A DNA stretch of 53,947 nucleotides, from contig SHXF01000016.1 of assembly GCA_009693435.1 (NCBI GenBank), forward strand, positions 1-53,947. The letters run 5' to 3'. Positions 34,159-43,676 of the stretch are shown piece after piece (the stretch's first letter is position 1; the number at the start of each line of letters is the position of its first letter). The position numbers and the translations under genes are program-made. A model generated the notes under the pieces. That model had not been told where the DNA came from. It did no database searches and was given only the letters and a program-made list of their open reading frames with translations. The stretch is from Betaproteobacteria bacterium. GTDB lineage: Bacteria > Pseudomonadota > Gammaproteobacteria > Burkholderiales > SG8-39.

Positions 34159-36462
34159 TCAGCGGGCCGTTCCGTCGCTCGATCGCGATTGTCCCTGACA
34201 CCAGTGGCGCCACATTCCCCTCAGCACCGCCTCGAAGCCCCGCGCGAACCGTGCGTGATCCATCAATGGCGAGTCGCGCATGGTCTGACGCAATGCCTTG
34301 CGGGTGGCGGCGAGTGCCCCCGGGTCTGATGCCAGCGTGCGCGCAATGTCGACATACTCATCCACGCTGCGAGCGACCCACTCAGGATGCCCTATGGTCG
34401 AAAGCCAGCTCGCTCCGACGCGCTCCAGGTAAGTTCTTCCCGCCAGCGTAACAATCGGGAGCCCCATCCACAGCGCTTCGCAACTGGTGGTTCCACCTAC
34501 GAGCGGAAAAGCATCCAGACAAATATCCCAGTGCTGGAACTTGTCCCTGTAGGCTCCCGGATCGAGCAAGGGTTCAAAATCGACCCGACGCGGGTCGACG
34601 CCGCCTTGTTCCAGCCCGCTCAGCAGGAGGAGCCGGTCACGCGGGTCATCGATTCGGATTATCGTGAGTCTCGCCTGCGGAACGGCCAACAGCACGCGCC
34701 CCCAGGCAGCGAGCACGCGCGGCCCGATCTTGGCATGGCTATTGAGCGAAACGAATCGCGTGAATCCGCTTGAAAGCGCCGGCAAAGGCGCAACATCCGG
34801 CCAGTGGCCGTGAGGCACATAGCAGCACAGACTGTCGGGAAGACGGACCAGCGTTTCGGCGTAATAGGCGTCGGTAACCCCCGGCGGGTCGGCGAACGAG
34901 TCAGTCAGGCGATAGTCCATCATCGACATCCCCGTCGTGTTGGGGTAACCGAGCCAGGTTGCCTGCACCGGAGCCGGACGCCTTGCAAATGCGAGCAGGC
35001 GATTGCCTCTGGTATGTCCGGAAAGATCGATCAGCACATCGATGCCGTCCTCCCGTATGCGCGCGGCCAGGGCGTCGTCACTCATTAGGGCGACGTGAGT
35101 GAAATGATCGGAAGCAGCGCCGATGCGCCGGGTCACCTCGTCGTTTTCAGTGCCGGTGTAATAGCAAAACACTTCGAAATCACCGGACCGCCCCTCTGAA
35201 AGCACGGGTTCAAAAAAATAGCTCACGGCATGAAACCTGAAATCACCCGAGACATAGCCAATCCGCAAGCGACGCTCCGGATCAACCCGATTGGTATGCG
35301 ATTGGTGCGACTTCGACCAGGGCATGGCGTGACGGACGGCCCACTGACGGTGCTCGGCAAGGATTTTTTCAGGCGGCGTCTCCGGAACATGCAGCAGGCA
35401 GAAAAGCAGTTTGGAGTGGATTTCGCTGTGGTCGGGCTGCACATCGAGCGCGCTCCTGAAGAACCGGATGGCTTCTTCGAGGCGGTTCTGCTCCTGTAAT
35501 ACCGATCCCGCACCGCTCATCGCTTCGACGGCCAGCGGGTTGATCTCGATCGCCCTCGCAAATTTTTCTCCTGACTGAACCAGATCCCTCCGTCTCAAGT
35601 GAGCCAGTCCCCAACCAATGTAGATTTCATCGAAATTGGGGTTTATCGACGCAGCCCTGGAAAAGCACGAGATCGCATCGTCGAGTCGCGCCGCATCAAG
35701 CAATGCATTTCCAAGATTCTTCAGAACCAGGGCATCGTCCGGGGCTGCGGCAAGTGCTGCGCGATAGGCGTACATCGCCTCGGTGATCCGCCCCAGAGAG
35801 CGCAACGCAATGCCGAGGTTGTTAAGCCCCGCCGCAGAGCCTGGTTGCCATTGCAGCGCGATTCTCAGGCTCGCGATAGCGCTTTCCGGATCGCCTTGCC
35901 GGTGCTGCGTCAAACCGAGGTTGGATTGCGCATCGAAGTAGTTCGGGCGCTGCGACAATGCCGCCCGAAAGGCAGCCTCGGCGCGGTCAAGATCGCCGGA
36001 TTCAAGATGAACCAGACCGAGTTCGTTGGCCACCTCGGCGGACGAAGGATCCAGCATCAGGGCCTGTTCGAGTGCCGCCACCGCCTCCCCGTGCCGCTTT
36101 AGTTGTCGTTGCGCTTTGCCGAGATTGAAATGAAACGCGGGGTTTTTGCCATCGGACAAAATGGCCTTGCGAATGAATGTCACGGCGCCCGCGGCATCAC
36201 CGCGTTGGGCATGAAGTATTCCCAGAAAGTGCAATGGCTGCGCATCCCGGGGAGAGTCACCGAGGATGGTTCGATAGATGCGTTCTGCTTCATCAAGACG
36301 GCCCGCCTGGTGCAGCGCTACCGCCTGACCCAGCGAAGAAGCCCGGCCAGGCGGATCCGCGGGTTTAGCGGGTTGAGAAGCAGGCGCCGTCGCGCCACCA
36401 TGACAGTGTTTGAACTTGCGACCGCTGCCGCAGGGACAGGGGGAATTCCTCCCGGGCGACAT
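34159..36462 (-). CDS. SEC-C/TPR/O-GlcNAc-transferase-like protein (GT41)
   Basis: The 767-residue protein opens with a SEC-C zinc motif (CPCGSGRKFKHCHG, residues 9-22). A linker and about nine TPR units (40-370) follow, then a C-terminal GT41 (SPINDLY/OGT) catalytic part: RIGYVSGDFRFHAVSYFFEPVL, IDLSGHTRGNRLLAFARRPAPVQATWLGYPNTTG, DICLDAFPLVGGTTSCEALWMGLPIVTLAG. Such enzymes add sugars to Ser/Thr of proteins in the cytoplasm. The TPR part would choose the substrate; the SEC-C knuckle could bind a protein partner or ribosome. The rpe gene lies 15 bp upstream in the same direction. The target and sugar donor are unknown. Confidence 0.88.
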   Translation of the reverse strand: MSPGRNSPCPCGSGRKFKHCHGGATAPASQPAKPADPPGRASSLGQAVALHQAGRLDEAERIYRTILGDSPRDAQPLHFLGILHAQRGDAAGAVTFIRKAILSDGKNPAFHFNLGKAQRQLKRHGEAVAALEQALMLDPSSAEVANELGLVHLESGDLDRAEAAFRAALSQRPNYFDAQSNLGLTQHRQGDPESAIASLRIALQWQPGSAAGLNNLGIALRSLGRITEAMYAYRAALAAAPDDALVLKNLGNALLDAARLDDAISCFSRAASINPNFDEIYIGWGLAHLRRRDLVQSGEKFARAIEINPLAVEAMSGAGSVLQEQNRLEEAIRFFRSALDVQPDHSEIHSKLLFCLLHVPETPPEKILAEHRQWAVRHAMPWSKSHQSHTNRVDPERRLRIGYVSGDFRFHAVSYFFEPVLSEGRSGDFEVFCYYTGTENDEVTRRIGAASDHFTHVALMSDDALAARIREDGIDVLIDLSGHTRGNRLLAFARRPAPVQATWLGYPNTTGMSMMDYRLTDSFADPPGVTDAYYAETLVRLPDSLCCYVPHGHWPDVAPLPALSSGFTRFVSLNSHAKIGPRVLAAWGRVLLAVPQARLTIIRIDDPRDRLLLLSGLEQGGVDPRRVDFEPLLDPGAYRDKFQHWDICLDAFPLVGGTTSCEALWMGLPIVTLAGRTYLERVGASWLSTIGHPEWVARSVDEYVDIARTLASDPGALAATRKALRQTMRDSPLMDHARFARGFEAVLRGMWRHWCQGQSRSSDGTAR

Positions 36463-36477
36463 CCTGAAGCAAAGTCC

Positions 36478-37167
36478 TCAGGCCGGGGCCGCAGCCAGGG
36501 CGGCGCGCATACGGGCTATCGTGGAGGCGTAATCGGGGGATCCGAAGATGGCCGACCCGGCCACGAAGGTATCGGCACCGGCGGCGGCAACAGACGCGAT
36601 GTTGTCCGCCTTGATGCCGCCATCCACCTCCAGCATCACGCTGCGCCCGGTTCTCGCCGCGGATTCATCCAGCCTGTTGCGCACCTGGGCGATCTTCACC
36701 AGCGCGTGACCGATGAACTGCTGCCCGCCGAATCCCGGATTGACCGACATGATCAGGACCAGATCGAGCTTGTGCAGCACGTGGTCGAGGTGATCGAGCG
36801 GCGTGGCGGGATTGAACACCAGTCCCGCCTTGCACCCGGCCTCGTGTATCAGGCCGATGGTGCGGTCCACATGGTCACTTGCCTCGGGGTGGAAGCTGAT
36901 GATGTCGGCCCCGGCGCGCGCGAAGTCCGGAATGATGCGGTCTACGGGCTTCACCATGAGATGCACGTCGATCAGCGCCCTGGTAAGCGGCCTGATGGCC
37001 TCGCATACCATGGGACCGATGGTGAGGTTGGGGACGTAATGGTTGTCCATCACATCGAAGTGAATCATGTCCGCGCCGGCGCGTACGACGGCGGCGACCT
37101 CTTCGCCCAATTTCGCGAAATTCGCGGAAAGGATGCTGGGCGCAATGCGGAAAACACGCGAGGTCAT
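36478..37167 (-). CDS. rpe: Ribulose-phosphate 3-epimerase
   Basis: The 229-residue TIM barrel interconverts ribulose-5-P and xylulose-5-P. Seen: [35 protein letters not shown] (metal-binding His/Asp), [31 protein letters not shown] and VAGSAIFG. The start [11 protein letters not shown] at 37167 is usual; the frame to 37311 lies over the apaG leader. Divergent from apaG. Confidence 0.95.
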   Translation of the reverse strand: MTSRVFRIAPSILSANFAKLGEEVAAVVRAGADMIHFDVMDNHYVPNLTIGPMVCEAIRPLTRALIDVHLMVKPVDRIIPDFARAGADIISFHPEASDHVDRTIGLIHEAGCKAGLVFNPATPLDHLDHVLHKLDLVLIMSVNPGFGGQQFIGHALVKIAQVRNRLDESAARTGRSVMLEVDGGIKADNIASVAAAGADTFVAGSAIFGSPDYASTIARMRAALAAAPA

Positions 37168-37282
37168 GCGCCAAATTTTACTTGGAATCACCCGCACCCG
37201 ACAGCACGAAGTGCAACCCCGGCACTTTCGCTGGGACACAGTTTCGCTTGTCAGTAGAGGGGAATTCAGGTGCAATAGCGGC

Positions 37283-37666
37283 ATGCCCCCAGAAAATAAA
37301 TGCGAGATCATCGTATTGACGCAAACGCAGTTCGTGCCGGAGCAATCCGACGAAAACAGCGGCCGTTTCGTCTTCGCCTATACCATCACCATTCGCAACG
37401 CGGGCAGCAGTCCCGCCCAGCTCATATCCCGCCACTGGGTCATCACCGATGCGCGCAATCAGGTGCAGGAAGTGCGCGGACTCGGGGTGGTGGGCGCCCA
37501 GCCCATGATCAAGCCCGGAGAGAGCTTCGAATATACGAGCGGAACATCCATCGCGACATCGGTAGGGACCATGCGCGGCAGCTATCAGATGGTGGCCGAG
37601 GACGGAACGCAGTTCGAGGCGCCGATTCCGGAATTCACGCTGTCGGTGCCGCGCGTCCTTCACTGA
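37283..37666 (+). CDS. apaG: ApaG/DUF525 family protein
   Basis: The 127-residue protein has the ApaG fibronectin-III-like fold: [76 protein letters not shown]. It is linked to Co2+ resistance and magnesium in enteric bacteria; the molecular role is unclear. The start MPPENKCEI at 37283 fits family length (about 124-128); the longer frame overlaps rpe. Divergent from rpe, as in many betaproteobacteria. Confidence 0.95.
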   Translation: MPPENKCEIIVLTQTQFVPEQSDENSGRFVFAYTITIRNAGSSPAQLISRHWVITDARNQVQEVRGLGVVGAQPMIKPGESFEYTSGTSIATSVGTMRGSYQMVAEDGTQFEAPIPEFTLSVPRVLH

Positions 37667-37868
37667 CCTGCCACGGCCTGTCGTCCGCAGTTGCCCGGAC
37701 AAGCCTCGCGGCGCGGCGCCTCAGTTTTTCCGGTCTCTGCGATCTTCCGGTTTCCTGCGCAGCATCGTCCACCAGTCAATGAACAGCAACAGCGCAAGCG
37801 CCAGACGCGCCTCCAGCAAAATTATCCACAAGCCTGAACCCACGCCGTTCCGTTTTACACCAGCTTCG

Positions 37869-39161
37869 ATGCGCACGATCATAGGACACATCAGGCTGCT
37901 TGCGCTCGCAATTGCGGCCGCGGTGCTGGCCGGATGCGCACAATCGCCCGGCGTTCCCGACAAAATGAGCGGCGTGCCGGACAGCGCGTCGCATAGCGCG
38001 GCAAACAACGCCGTAGCTGCCTGTCCGGCCCCCATCCCGTGTCCGTCCTGCCCGGTCTGCCCAGGCGTGACCGCACCGCCTGCCAAGGCGGTACCGCTGC
38101 AGCCGGTGCGGTTCGAAGACATACCGGAATGGGGCGCCGATGATGCGAGCGCCGCTTGGCCGGCATTCCGTGCCTCGTGCAATGCACTGCGCTTTCGGCA
38201 GGAGTGGCGGGGGGTGTGCGCCGCAGCCGCAAAAATAGCGGCGCCCGATGCGGTTGCGGCCCGCCTGTTTTTCGAGCGCCATTTCACCCCTCATCGAACA
38301 GCCGAAGCCGATGGCAACAGCAGTGGACTGGTTACCGGGTACTACGAGCCGCTCCTGCGCGGCAGCCGCAATCGCTCCAGCCGTTACGCCACACCGCTCT
38401 ATGGTCCACCCGACGATTTGCTCACCATCGACCTCACGGCCATCAATCCGGAATTACGCAACATGCGGCTGCGTGGAAGAGTAGAAGGCCGGAGAGTCGT
38501 TCCCTATTATTCCCGCGCCGAAATCGAAAACGGGGCGGCGCCGGTTGCCGGAAAGGAAATTGCCTGGGTAGAGGATCCGGTCGAGGCATTTTTTTTGCAG
38601 ATCCAGGGATCCGGCAGGGTGGAACTGGAATCGGGTGAACGGATACGCGTAGGGTACGCAGACCAGAACGGCCATCCCTATTCCGCGATCGGACGCTGGT
38701 TGGTCGAACAGGGAGAAATCAAGCCGGGTGGGGCATCGATGCAGGCCATCAAGGCTTGGGCGCAGGCCAATCCGTCCCGCCTAGCGGAACTGTTGAACCA
38801 GAATCCCAGCTACGTTTTCTTCCGGGAGATGACGCTGAAAAACGGCCTGTCGCCAAGTACCGGGGCCGATCCGGGCCCTTTGGGGGCCATGGGCCTTCCG
38901 CTTACGCCCGGCCGATCGATTGCCGTAGACCCGCGCTACACCCCTCTGGGGGCGCCCGTGTTCCTTGCAACCACGATGCCGGGAACCGCCACGCCGCTGG
39001 CACGCCTGGTGATTGCGCAAGACACCGGTGGCGCGATTCGCGGCGTGGTGCGGGCCGATTTTTTCTGGGGATTTGGCGCTGAAGCCGGTTCGCTTGCCGG
39101 CAGAATGCGCCAGCAGGGGAGAATGTGGGTTTTGCTGCCCCGGGGCATGGTACCCCGGTAA
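37869..39161 (+). CDS. mltA: Membrane-bound lytic murein transglycosylase A
   Basis: The product (about 430 residues) has a lipoprotein signal (LLALAIAAAVLAGC, lipobox LAGC), a Pro/Cys-rich linker and the MltA domain: GLVTGYYEPLLRGSR, ENGAAPVAGKEIAWVEDPVEAFFLQIQGSGRV and a C-terminal 3D domain with catalytic Asp in VIAQDTGGAIRG and FFWGFG. It cleaves glycan strands to 1,6-anhydroMurNAc ends, feeding the AnmK pathway also in this window. The ATG at 37869 is preferred over 37779 because it places the signal at the N-terminus. The linker CPAPIPCPSCPVCPG is unusually Cys-rich. Confidence 0.92.
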   Translation: MRTIIGHIRLLALAIAAAVLAGCAQSPGVPDKMSGVPDSASHSAANNAVAACPAPIPCPSCPVCPGVTAPPAKAVPLQPVRFEDIPEWGADDASAAWPAFRASCNALRFRQEWRGVCAAAAKIAAPDAVAARLFFERHFTPHRTAEADGNSSGLVTGYYEPLLRGSRNRSSRYATPLYGPPDDLLTIDLTAINPELRNMRLRGRVEGRRVVPYYSRAEIENGAAPVAGKEIAWVEDPVEAFFLQIQGSGRVELESGERIRVGYADQNGHPYSAIGRWLVEQGEIKPGGASMQAIKAWAQANPSRLAELLNQNPSYVFFREMTLKNGLSPSTGADPGPLGAMGLPLTPGRSIAVDPRYTPLGAPVFLATTMPGTATPLARLVIAQDTGGAIRGVVRADFFWGFGAEAGSLAGRMRQQGRMWVLLPRGMVPR

Positions 39162-39170
39162 GCGTTCCGA

Positions 39171-39878
39171 TTACTTTGTGGGCTGCTCGTCCAGGAGCTT
39201 CTTGAGGTCTTCGATCCGTGCGCCCATGACGCGCTCTCCGCTTGCCACAAAACTGGTGGGCGTCGCGCGAATGCCCAGCCGCTCGCCGAGCGCAAGCACC
39301 TTGTCCACTGGCGCACTGCAATTTGCCGGCCCGAAGGGGGCCTTGCCGGACAGCATCCAGTCGTAATATGCCTTCGCGCGGTCCTTGGCGCACCAGATGG
39401 CTTTGGACTTGTCCACCGAGTCGGGTCGCAGTATCGGGTACAGGAACGTGTAAATCGTCAGATCCTGCATTTGCGTCAGCTGCCGGTCGAAGCTCTTGCA
39501 ATAAGGACAGTTGGGGTCCGAGAATACGGCGACGATGCGCTTGCCGTTACCCTTCACCTGCTTGACCGCGAGATCCAGCGGCAGGTCCTCGAACTTAATC
39601 GCCGAGAGTTTTTGCTGGCGCTCCTCGGTCAGGTTGCGGCGGGTTTTCGCATCGATAACGCTGCCGTTGAAAAAGTAGGTCACCTTCTCGTCCGTGTACA
39701 GCAGTTCGCTGCCGATCAGGACTTCGTACAGGCCGAAGTAGGGCGTTTTGGTGATGCTGTCCACCTTGACGCCGGGAAATCTGCTTTCAATGTCGCGTCT
39801 GATCTGAGACTCGTCAGCACGGGCAAATGAGCTTGCCACGCTTCCCAGCAGCAGGGCTATGAGGAGAAAACGGCGCAT
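39171..39878 (-). CDS. dsbC: Thiol:disulfide isomerase DsbC
   Basis: The 235-residue periplasmic protein has a signal peptide (FLLIALLLGSVASSFARA), an N-terminal dimerisation part (FPGVKVDSITKTPYFGLYEV) and a thioredoxin fold with CPYC (Cys124/Cys127) and cis-Pro in RATPTSF. It corrects wrong disulfides in secreted proteins. It lies downstream of the ubiH-type gene, same strand, a common pairing. It converges with mltA, 9 bp between stops. Confidence 0.95.
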   Translation of the reverse strand: MRRFLLIALLLGSVASSFARADESQIRRDIESRFPGVKVDSITKTPYFGLYEVLIGSELLYTDEKVTYFFNGSVIDAKTRRNLTEERQQKLSAIKFEDLPLDLAVKQVKGNGKRIVAVFSDPNCPYCKSFDRQLTQMQDLTIYTFLYPILRPDSVDKSKAIWCAKDRAKAYYDWMLSGKAPFGPANCSAPVDKVLALGERLGIRATPTSFVASGERVMGARIEDLKKLLDEQPTK

Positions 39879-39972
39879 TCACTTTCCTTTCGTTGCCGGA
39901 TCCGGCGACAAATTGCGATTGTGACTGGAAGCATCACATTTTGTTGCCGATTTCAGACGGATCTTCGGCAAT

Positions 39973-41157
39973 TCATTGCCATTTGCCAACGGCGTGGCGC
40001 GCCAGCAGGGTCTTCAAGACAGGCAAGCGATCTGTCAGGCTCAATCCCTGATTTCGTGCAACGCGAATCAGGCCACGGCGAGAACCGAAAAGCGAATTCA
40101 GACCTCTCGTAGCCCAATCCATCGCCAGTATATCCTCTGCCCTGGCGCGCTCGTAGCGCCGCAACAGCATCGGGTTCCCCGCGTCCACGCCCGAACCGCC
40201 GCCGCAGAGAGTTGCGCTCAGCTCCGCGGCGTCGGCGAATCCGAGGTTGATACCCTGTCCGGCGAGGGGATGCACCACGTGTGCCGCATCCCCTATCAAA
40301 GCGACCCTGGCCGCCACTACCCGGTGGACCAGAAGACGATGCAGCGGAAATGCCACCGGCGCGGTAACACAAGTCAGTTGTCCGAGCAACCGCCCACCGG
40401 CGTTCGCTACCGTTTCTTCAAATTCGTGCCGCGGCAATCCCAGCAAAACTGTCGCAAGGTCATTCTTCGCGGACCACACCATGGAAATGCAGTTCCCCGG
40501 CAACGGCAGCCAGGCAAGGATTCCCTCGGGGAGAAACCATTGGTACGCGGTATCGTCGTGCGCGTGTTCGGCTGCAAAATTGGCGACAACACCCTGCTGT
40601 CCGTAGGGAACATCCTCGACGGGCAACCCCGCCGTCGAGCGAACCCAGGAATTGGAACCGTCGGCCCCGACAACCAGCCGGGCACGAATGACGGCGCCAC
40701 TTTCGAGGTCCAGTTGCGCATAGGACGGCGAAACCGTCAGCCTCGATGGACGGTCCGGACAGTACCGGACCACGTCGTCGCGTTCGTTCAATTCCTGGTG
40801 AGATGCCTGCTGCAGGCGGGAAAACTCGGCCACGTGCGCGAGTTCAGCCATCCCCGACTCGTATGCCGAAAAGCCGATCGCCGATTTTCCATCGTCGCCA
40901 AAAATGCGCATCCCACGCACCGGACAGGTTCGCCTCGGGTCGATCCGGCGCCAGACACCCGTATGATCGAGAAAGCGAGCGCTTGCCGGCGAAATGGTAT
41001 AGATCCGGGAATCCCATTCCTGAATCACGGTAGCGGGAGTGTCCGACTCGACAATGGCCACGCGCATGCCACCGCCTGCGAGGGCGAGAGCAAGCCCGGA
41101 CCCGACCAGTCCGCCCCCGACTATTGCGACGTCAACATTGATAACGTCAACATTCAT
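39973..41157 (-). CDS. Ubiquinone-biosynthesis FAD-dependent hydroxylase, UbiH/VisC family
   Basis: The 394-residue flavoprotein has the FAD motif DVAIVGGGLVGSGLALALAG, the middle LVVGADGSNSWVR (DG motif) and GDAAHVVHPLAGQGINLGFADA (GD motif), as in UbiH/UbiF/UbiI. It should hydroxylate a ubiquinone precursor ring; which carbon cannot be told. The N-terminus MNVDVINVDVAIVGGG contains a 5-residue duplication from a 15-bp repeat; homologues have one copy before the Gly-rich loop. It is unlikely to hurt folding. The ATG is at 41157. Upstream neighbour of dsbC. Confidence 0.92.
   Translation of the reverse strand: MNVDVINVDVAIVGGGLVGSGLALALAGGGMRVAIVESDTPATVIQEWDSRIYTISPASARFLDHTGVWRRIDPRRTCPVRGMRIFGDDGKSAIGFSAYESGMAELAHVAEFSRLQQASHQELNERDDVVRYCPDRPSRLTVSPSYAQLDLESGAVIRARLVVGADGSNSWVRSTAGLPVEDVPYGQQGVVANFAAEHAHDDTAYQWFLPEGILAWLPLPGNCISMVWSAKNDLATVLLGLPRHEFEETVANAGGRLLGQLTCVTAPVAFPLHRLLVHRVVAARVALIGDAAHVVHPLAGQGINLGFADAAELSATLCGGGSGVDAGNPMLLRRYERARAEDILAMDWATRGLNSLFGSRRGLIRVARNQGLSLTDRLPVLKTLLARHAVGKWQ
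41125..41154. repeat. 15-bp tandem duplication at the start of the ubiH-type gene
   Basis: Codons 2-6 (NVDVI, 41140-41154) and 7-11 (NVDVA, 41125-41139) share their first 11 bases exactly. The second copy carries the family-conserved DVAIVGGG; the first is an extra N-terminal insertion. Confidence 0.75.
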
Positions 41158-41223
41158 GGCCGGAGTCTACCTGCCACGGGCCGAACGGGCTCGCGACTTT
41201 GCGGCGCTTGATCCGGACGCGTC

Positions 41224-41535
41224 TCAGCCGAGAAATGGATGCGCCCGGATATAGACTTTTTCTTCCTGCATGGTGCGCCCCAGTAATTTCACCAGGGCGT
41301 ACACCGTCTCGATGTGCAGCGTCGGCACGTCAACCATCCTGCCCAATTCGATGACGGCGCCCACCAAAGCGTCTATTTCCGGGTCGCGTCCCGCCTCCAC
41401 ATCCTGCAGCATCGAAGTCTTGTGCTTCCCTACCCGCTCGGCCCCTGCAATGCGCCTGTCCAAAGACACGCGGAACTTGATGCCGAGCCGGTTGGCGACC
41501 GCCTCCGCTTCACGCATCATGTTGGCGGCCAGGTC
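41224..41535 (-). pseudogene. panE: 3' fragment of a 2-dehydropantoate 2-reductase gene
   Basis: About 100 residues match only the C-terminal ApbA_C domain of ketopantoate reductase (MREAEAVANRLGIKF, KHKTSMLQDVEAGRDPEIDALVGAVIELG, PTLHIETVYALVKL). The intact enzyme is about 300 residues. The N-terminal NADPH domain is missing and an in-frame TGA lies just upstream (41536-41538) of homologous DLAANMM. Without the dinucleotide domain it cannot be a reductase. A functional panE may exist elsewhere. Confidence 0.82.
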
Positions 41536-41611
41536 TCATGGCGCACCTGATTTGAAAGAACCGACCAGCCCGAGGACACCGCAAGAGGACGCACCGAATG
41601 GGCTATGCTGC

Positions 41612-41630
41612 CATGTTGCATCGCAACATG
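41612..41630. repeat. Perfect inverted repeat upstream of the tRNA promoter
   Basis: CATGTTGCATCGCAACATG has 8-bp arms around ATC. It lies about 60 bp upstream of the tRNA-Met -35 box, in the space after the panE fragment. It could be a regulator site; function unknown. Confidence 0.5.
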
Positions 41631-41690
41631 CACTCGGTCAAGGTTTCTTCCAACGCCACCTTGCGGGTACGCCAGCGACATCGAATTTTC

Positions 41691-41719
41691 TTGACAACTA
41701 TCAGATACAAAAAGATAAT
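41691..41719 (+). promoter_or_regulatory. Strong sigma-70 promoter of tRNA-Met
   Basis: A consensus -35 TTGACA (41691-41696), a 17-bp spacer and GATAAT (41714-41719) predict a start about 5 nt upstream of the mature tRNA 5' end. Confidence 0.85.
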
Positions 41720-41730
41720 TTACGCCCCAT

Positions 41731-41807
<77 letters not shown>

Positions 41808-41956
41808 ATTTCATCTCTGCCAGGAAAGCACTGATTGCGTGGAAACCGCATGCGTTTTCACCAGCGCGAGCATCACAAGTCCTTGATACGCTATTTCCTC
41901 GCTCGCCCGGGTGCGTTGTCTCGCGACACAACGCCTGTTTGTTCAGTCCTTTCCCA

Positions 41957-42289
41957 ATGAACCGCCTCAGAGGACTAGTCGCCGGCGCTTTGCTGATGTG
42001 CGTATCTGTCGCAGTGGCTCAGATGCGTTCGATTCCGGACGCCGCAAAGCGAGGCGTTATCCGGCCCGTGGGCGGCATGGTTGTTTCGATAGACGGCGTG
42101 ACCGCCCTGTTGTCGCCGGCCGCGCGCATCCGCGACCAGCAGAATTTGATCATCGTGCCATCCGCCCTCCCCTCCGAAGGCGCCACCGCGCGCTATGACA
42201 TCGATGTGGACGGACAGGTACAGCGAGTCTGGCTGCTCACGCCCGAGGAAATGGCCCGCCCGGAGAAGAGCAAATCCGGTGGAGGGTAA
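41957..42289 (+). CDS. Conserved secreted protein of unknown function upstream of miaB
   Basis: The 110-residue protein has a signal peptide ([18 protein letters not shown]). A small conserved domain follows ([50 protein letters not shown] ... [13 protein letters not shown]). Proteins of this pattern commonly precede miaB in betaproteobacteria; no function is known. The start MNRLRG at 41957 was chosen over 41939 for signal-peptide fit. Its stop is adjacent to the miaB start, so they are likely cotranscribed. Confidence 0.75.
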   Translation: MNRLRGLVAGALLMCVSVAVAQMRSIPDAAKRGVIRPVGGMVVSIDGVTALLSPAARIRDQQNLIIVPSALPSEGATARYDIDVDGQVQRVWLLTPEEMARPEKSKSGGG

Positions 42290-42290
42290 G

Positions 42291-43676
42291 TTGCCCAGGA
42301 AGCTGTATCTTCGTTCCTTCGGTTGCCAGATGAACGAGTACGACTCCGCAAAAATGGCGGACCTGCTCCACGCATCCGAGGGGTTCGAACGCACCGAATC
42401 GCCCGAGGATGCGGACGTTATCCTGTTCAATACCTGCTCGGTGCGGGAAAAATCACAGGAAAAGGTATTTCATGACCTGGGCAGGATCCAGCACCTGAAA
42501 CAGGCCAATCCCGATCTCATTATCGGCGTGGGCGGCTGTGTCGCCAGCCAGGAGGGTGCCGCGATCGTTTCCCGCGCGCCCTGCGTCGACCTGGTGTTTG
42601 GTCCGCAGACTATCCACCGACTCCCCGACATGATGGCAAAGCGCCGCCGGTCGGGGCGGGCGCAGGTCGACATATCATTTCCGGAAATTGAAAAGTTCGA
42701 CCGCCTTCCGCCGGCGCGCGTGCGACGGGCCAGCGCCTTCGTTTCGATCATGGAAGGGTGCAGCAAGTACTGCAGTTTTTGTGTGGTGCCCTATACGCGC
42801 GGCGAGGAAATATCCCGTCCGCTGGACGACGTGCTGGCCGAGGTGGCGGATGTGGCTGCGCAGGGTGTGCGCGAAATCACCCTGCTGGGGCAGAACGTCA
42901 ACGCCTACCGCGGCGCTGTCGGGCCAGGCTGCGATTCGACGGCCGATCTTGCAATGCTGCTGGAATACCTGGACGAAATGCCCGGTATCGACCGGATCCG
43001 ATATACGACTTCGCACCCGAGAGAATTCACAAGGCGGCTCATAGAGGCCCATGGATCGATCGCAAAACTGGCGGCACATGTGCACCTTCCGGTGCAGTCA
43101 GGTTCGGACCGGATACTCGCGGCGATGAAACGCGGCTACACATCGATGGAATACAAGTCGATTGTGCGACGGCTGCGCGCGGCCCGCCCCGGCATTTCGG
43201 TCACATCGGATTTTATTGTCGGCTTTCCGGGGGAAACCGACGAAGACTTCGAAGCGACGATCAAGCTCGTGGATGAGATCGGGTTCGATGCTTCGTTCTT
43301 TTTTACCTACAGCCCGCGCCCCGGAACGCCTGCGGCCGCGCTGAAAGACGATACACCGCAGCAGGTCAAGTTGTCGCGCTTGCACCGCCTTCAGGTGCTA
43401 CTCGAACAGCAGGCGCGGGACATCAGCGAGCGCATGACAGGCAACGTGGAACGGGTCCTGGTGGAAGGGCCATCAAAAAAGGCGGAAGGAGACCTCGCCG
43501 GTCGAACGAGCAACAATCGCGTTGCCAACTTCGCCGGGGACAAGCGCCTGATCGGCAGTTTTGCAGACGTCCGGATCACCGCTGCCCTCGCCCACACGCT
43601 GCGGGCGGAGCTGGTGTGCGCGCCCGCAATCCAGCCCGATTCCCAGGCGACCCAACACGCGTCGATAATCGCTTGA
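42291..43676 (+). CDS. miaB: tRNA-2-methylthio-N6-dimethylallyladenosine synthase
   Basis: The 461-residue radical-SAM enzyme adds the methylthio group to i6A37 of tRNAs. The N-terminal cluster cysteines are in SFGCQMN, NTCSVRE and GVGGCVA; the radical-SAM motif CSKYCSFC follows; a TRAM domain ends the protein. The start is probably TTG at 42291: it gives the family N-terminus [15 protein letters not shown] and has GGAGG five bases upstream. A GTG at 42279 is the alternative. It is followed by phoH with a 4-bp overlap. Length is normal (about 440-475). Confidence 0.94.
   Translation: MPRKLYLRSFGCQMNEYDSAKMADLLHASEGFERTESPEDADVILFNTCSVREKSQEKVFHDLGRIQHLKQANPDLIIGVGGCVASQEGAAIVSRAPCVDLVFGPQTIHRLPDMMAKRRRSGRAQVDISFPEIEKFDRLPPARVRRASAFVSIMEGCSKYCSFCVVPYTRGEEISRPLDDVLAEVADVAAQGVREITLLGQNVNAYRGAVGPGCDSTADLAMLLEYLDEMPGIDRIRYTTSHPREFTRRLIEAHGSIAKLAAHVHLPVQSGSDRILAAMKRGYTSMEYKSIVRRLRAARPGISVTSDFIVGFPGETDEDFEATIKLVDEIGFDASFFFTYSPRPGTPAAALKDDTPQQVKLSRLHRLQVLLEQQARDISERMTGNVERVLVEGPSKKAEGDLAGRTSNNRVANFAGDKRLIGSFADVRITAALAHTLRAELVCAPAIQPDSQATQHASIIA

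Noticed and set aside
39976..41211. 411-residue plus-strand frame opposite the ubiH-type gene
   Set aside because: The minus strand holds all FAD motifs; the plus frame is Arg/Gln/His-rich without domains.
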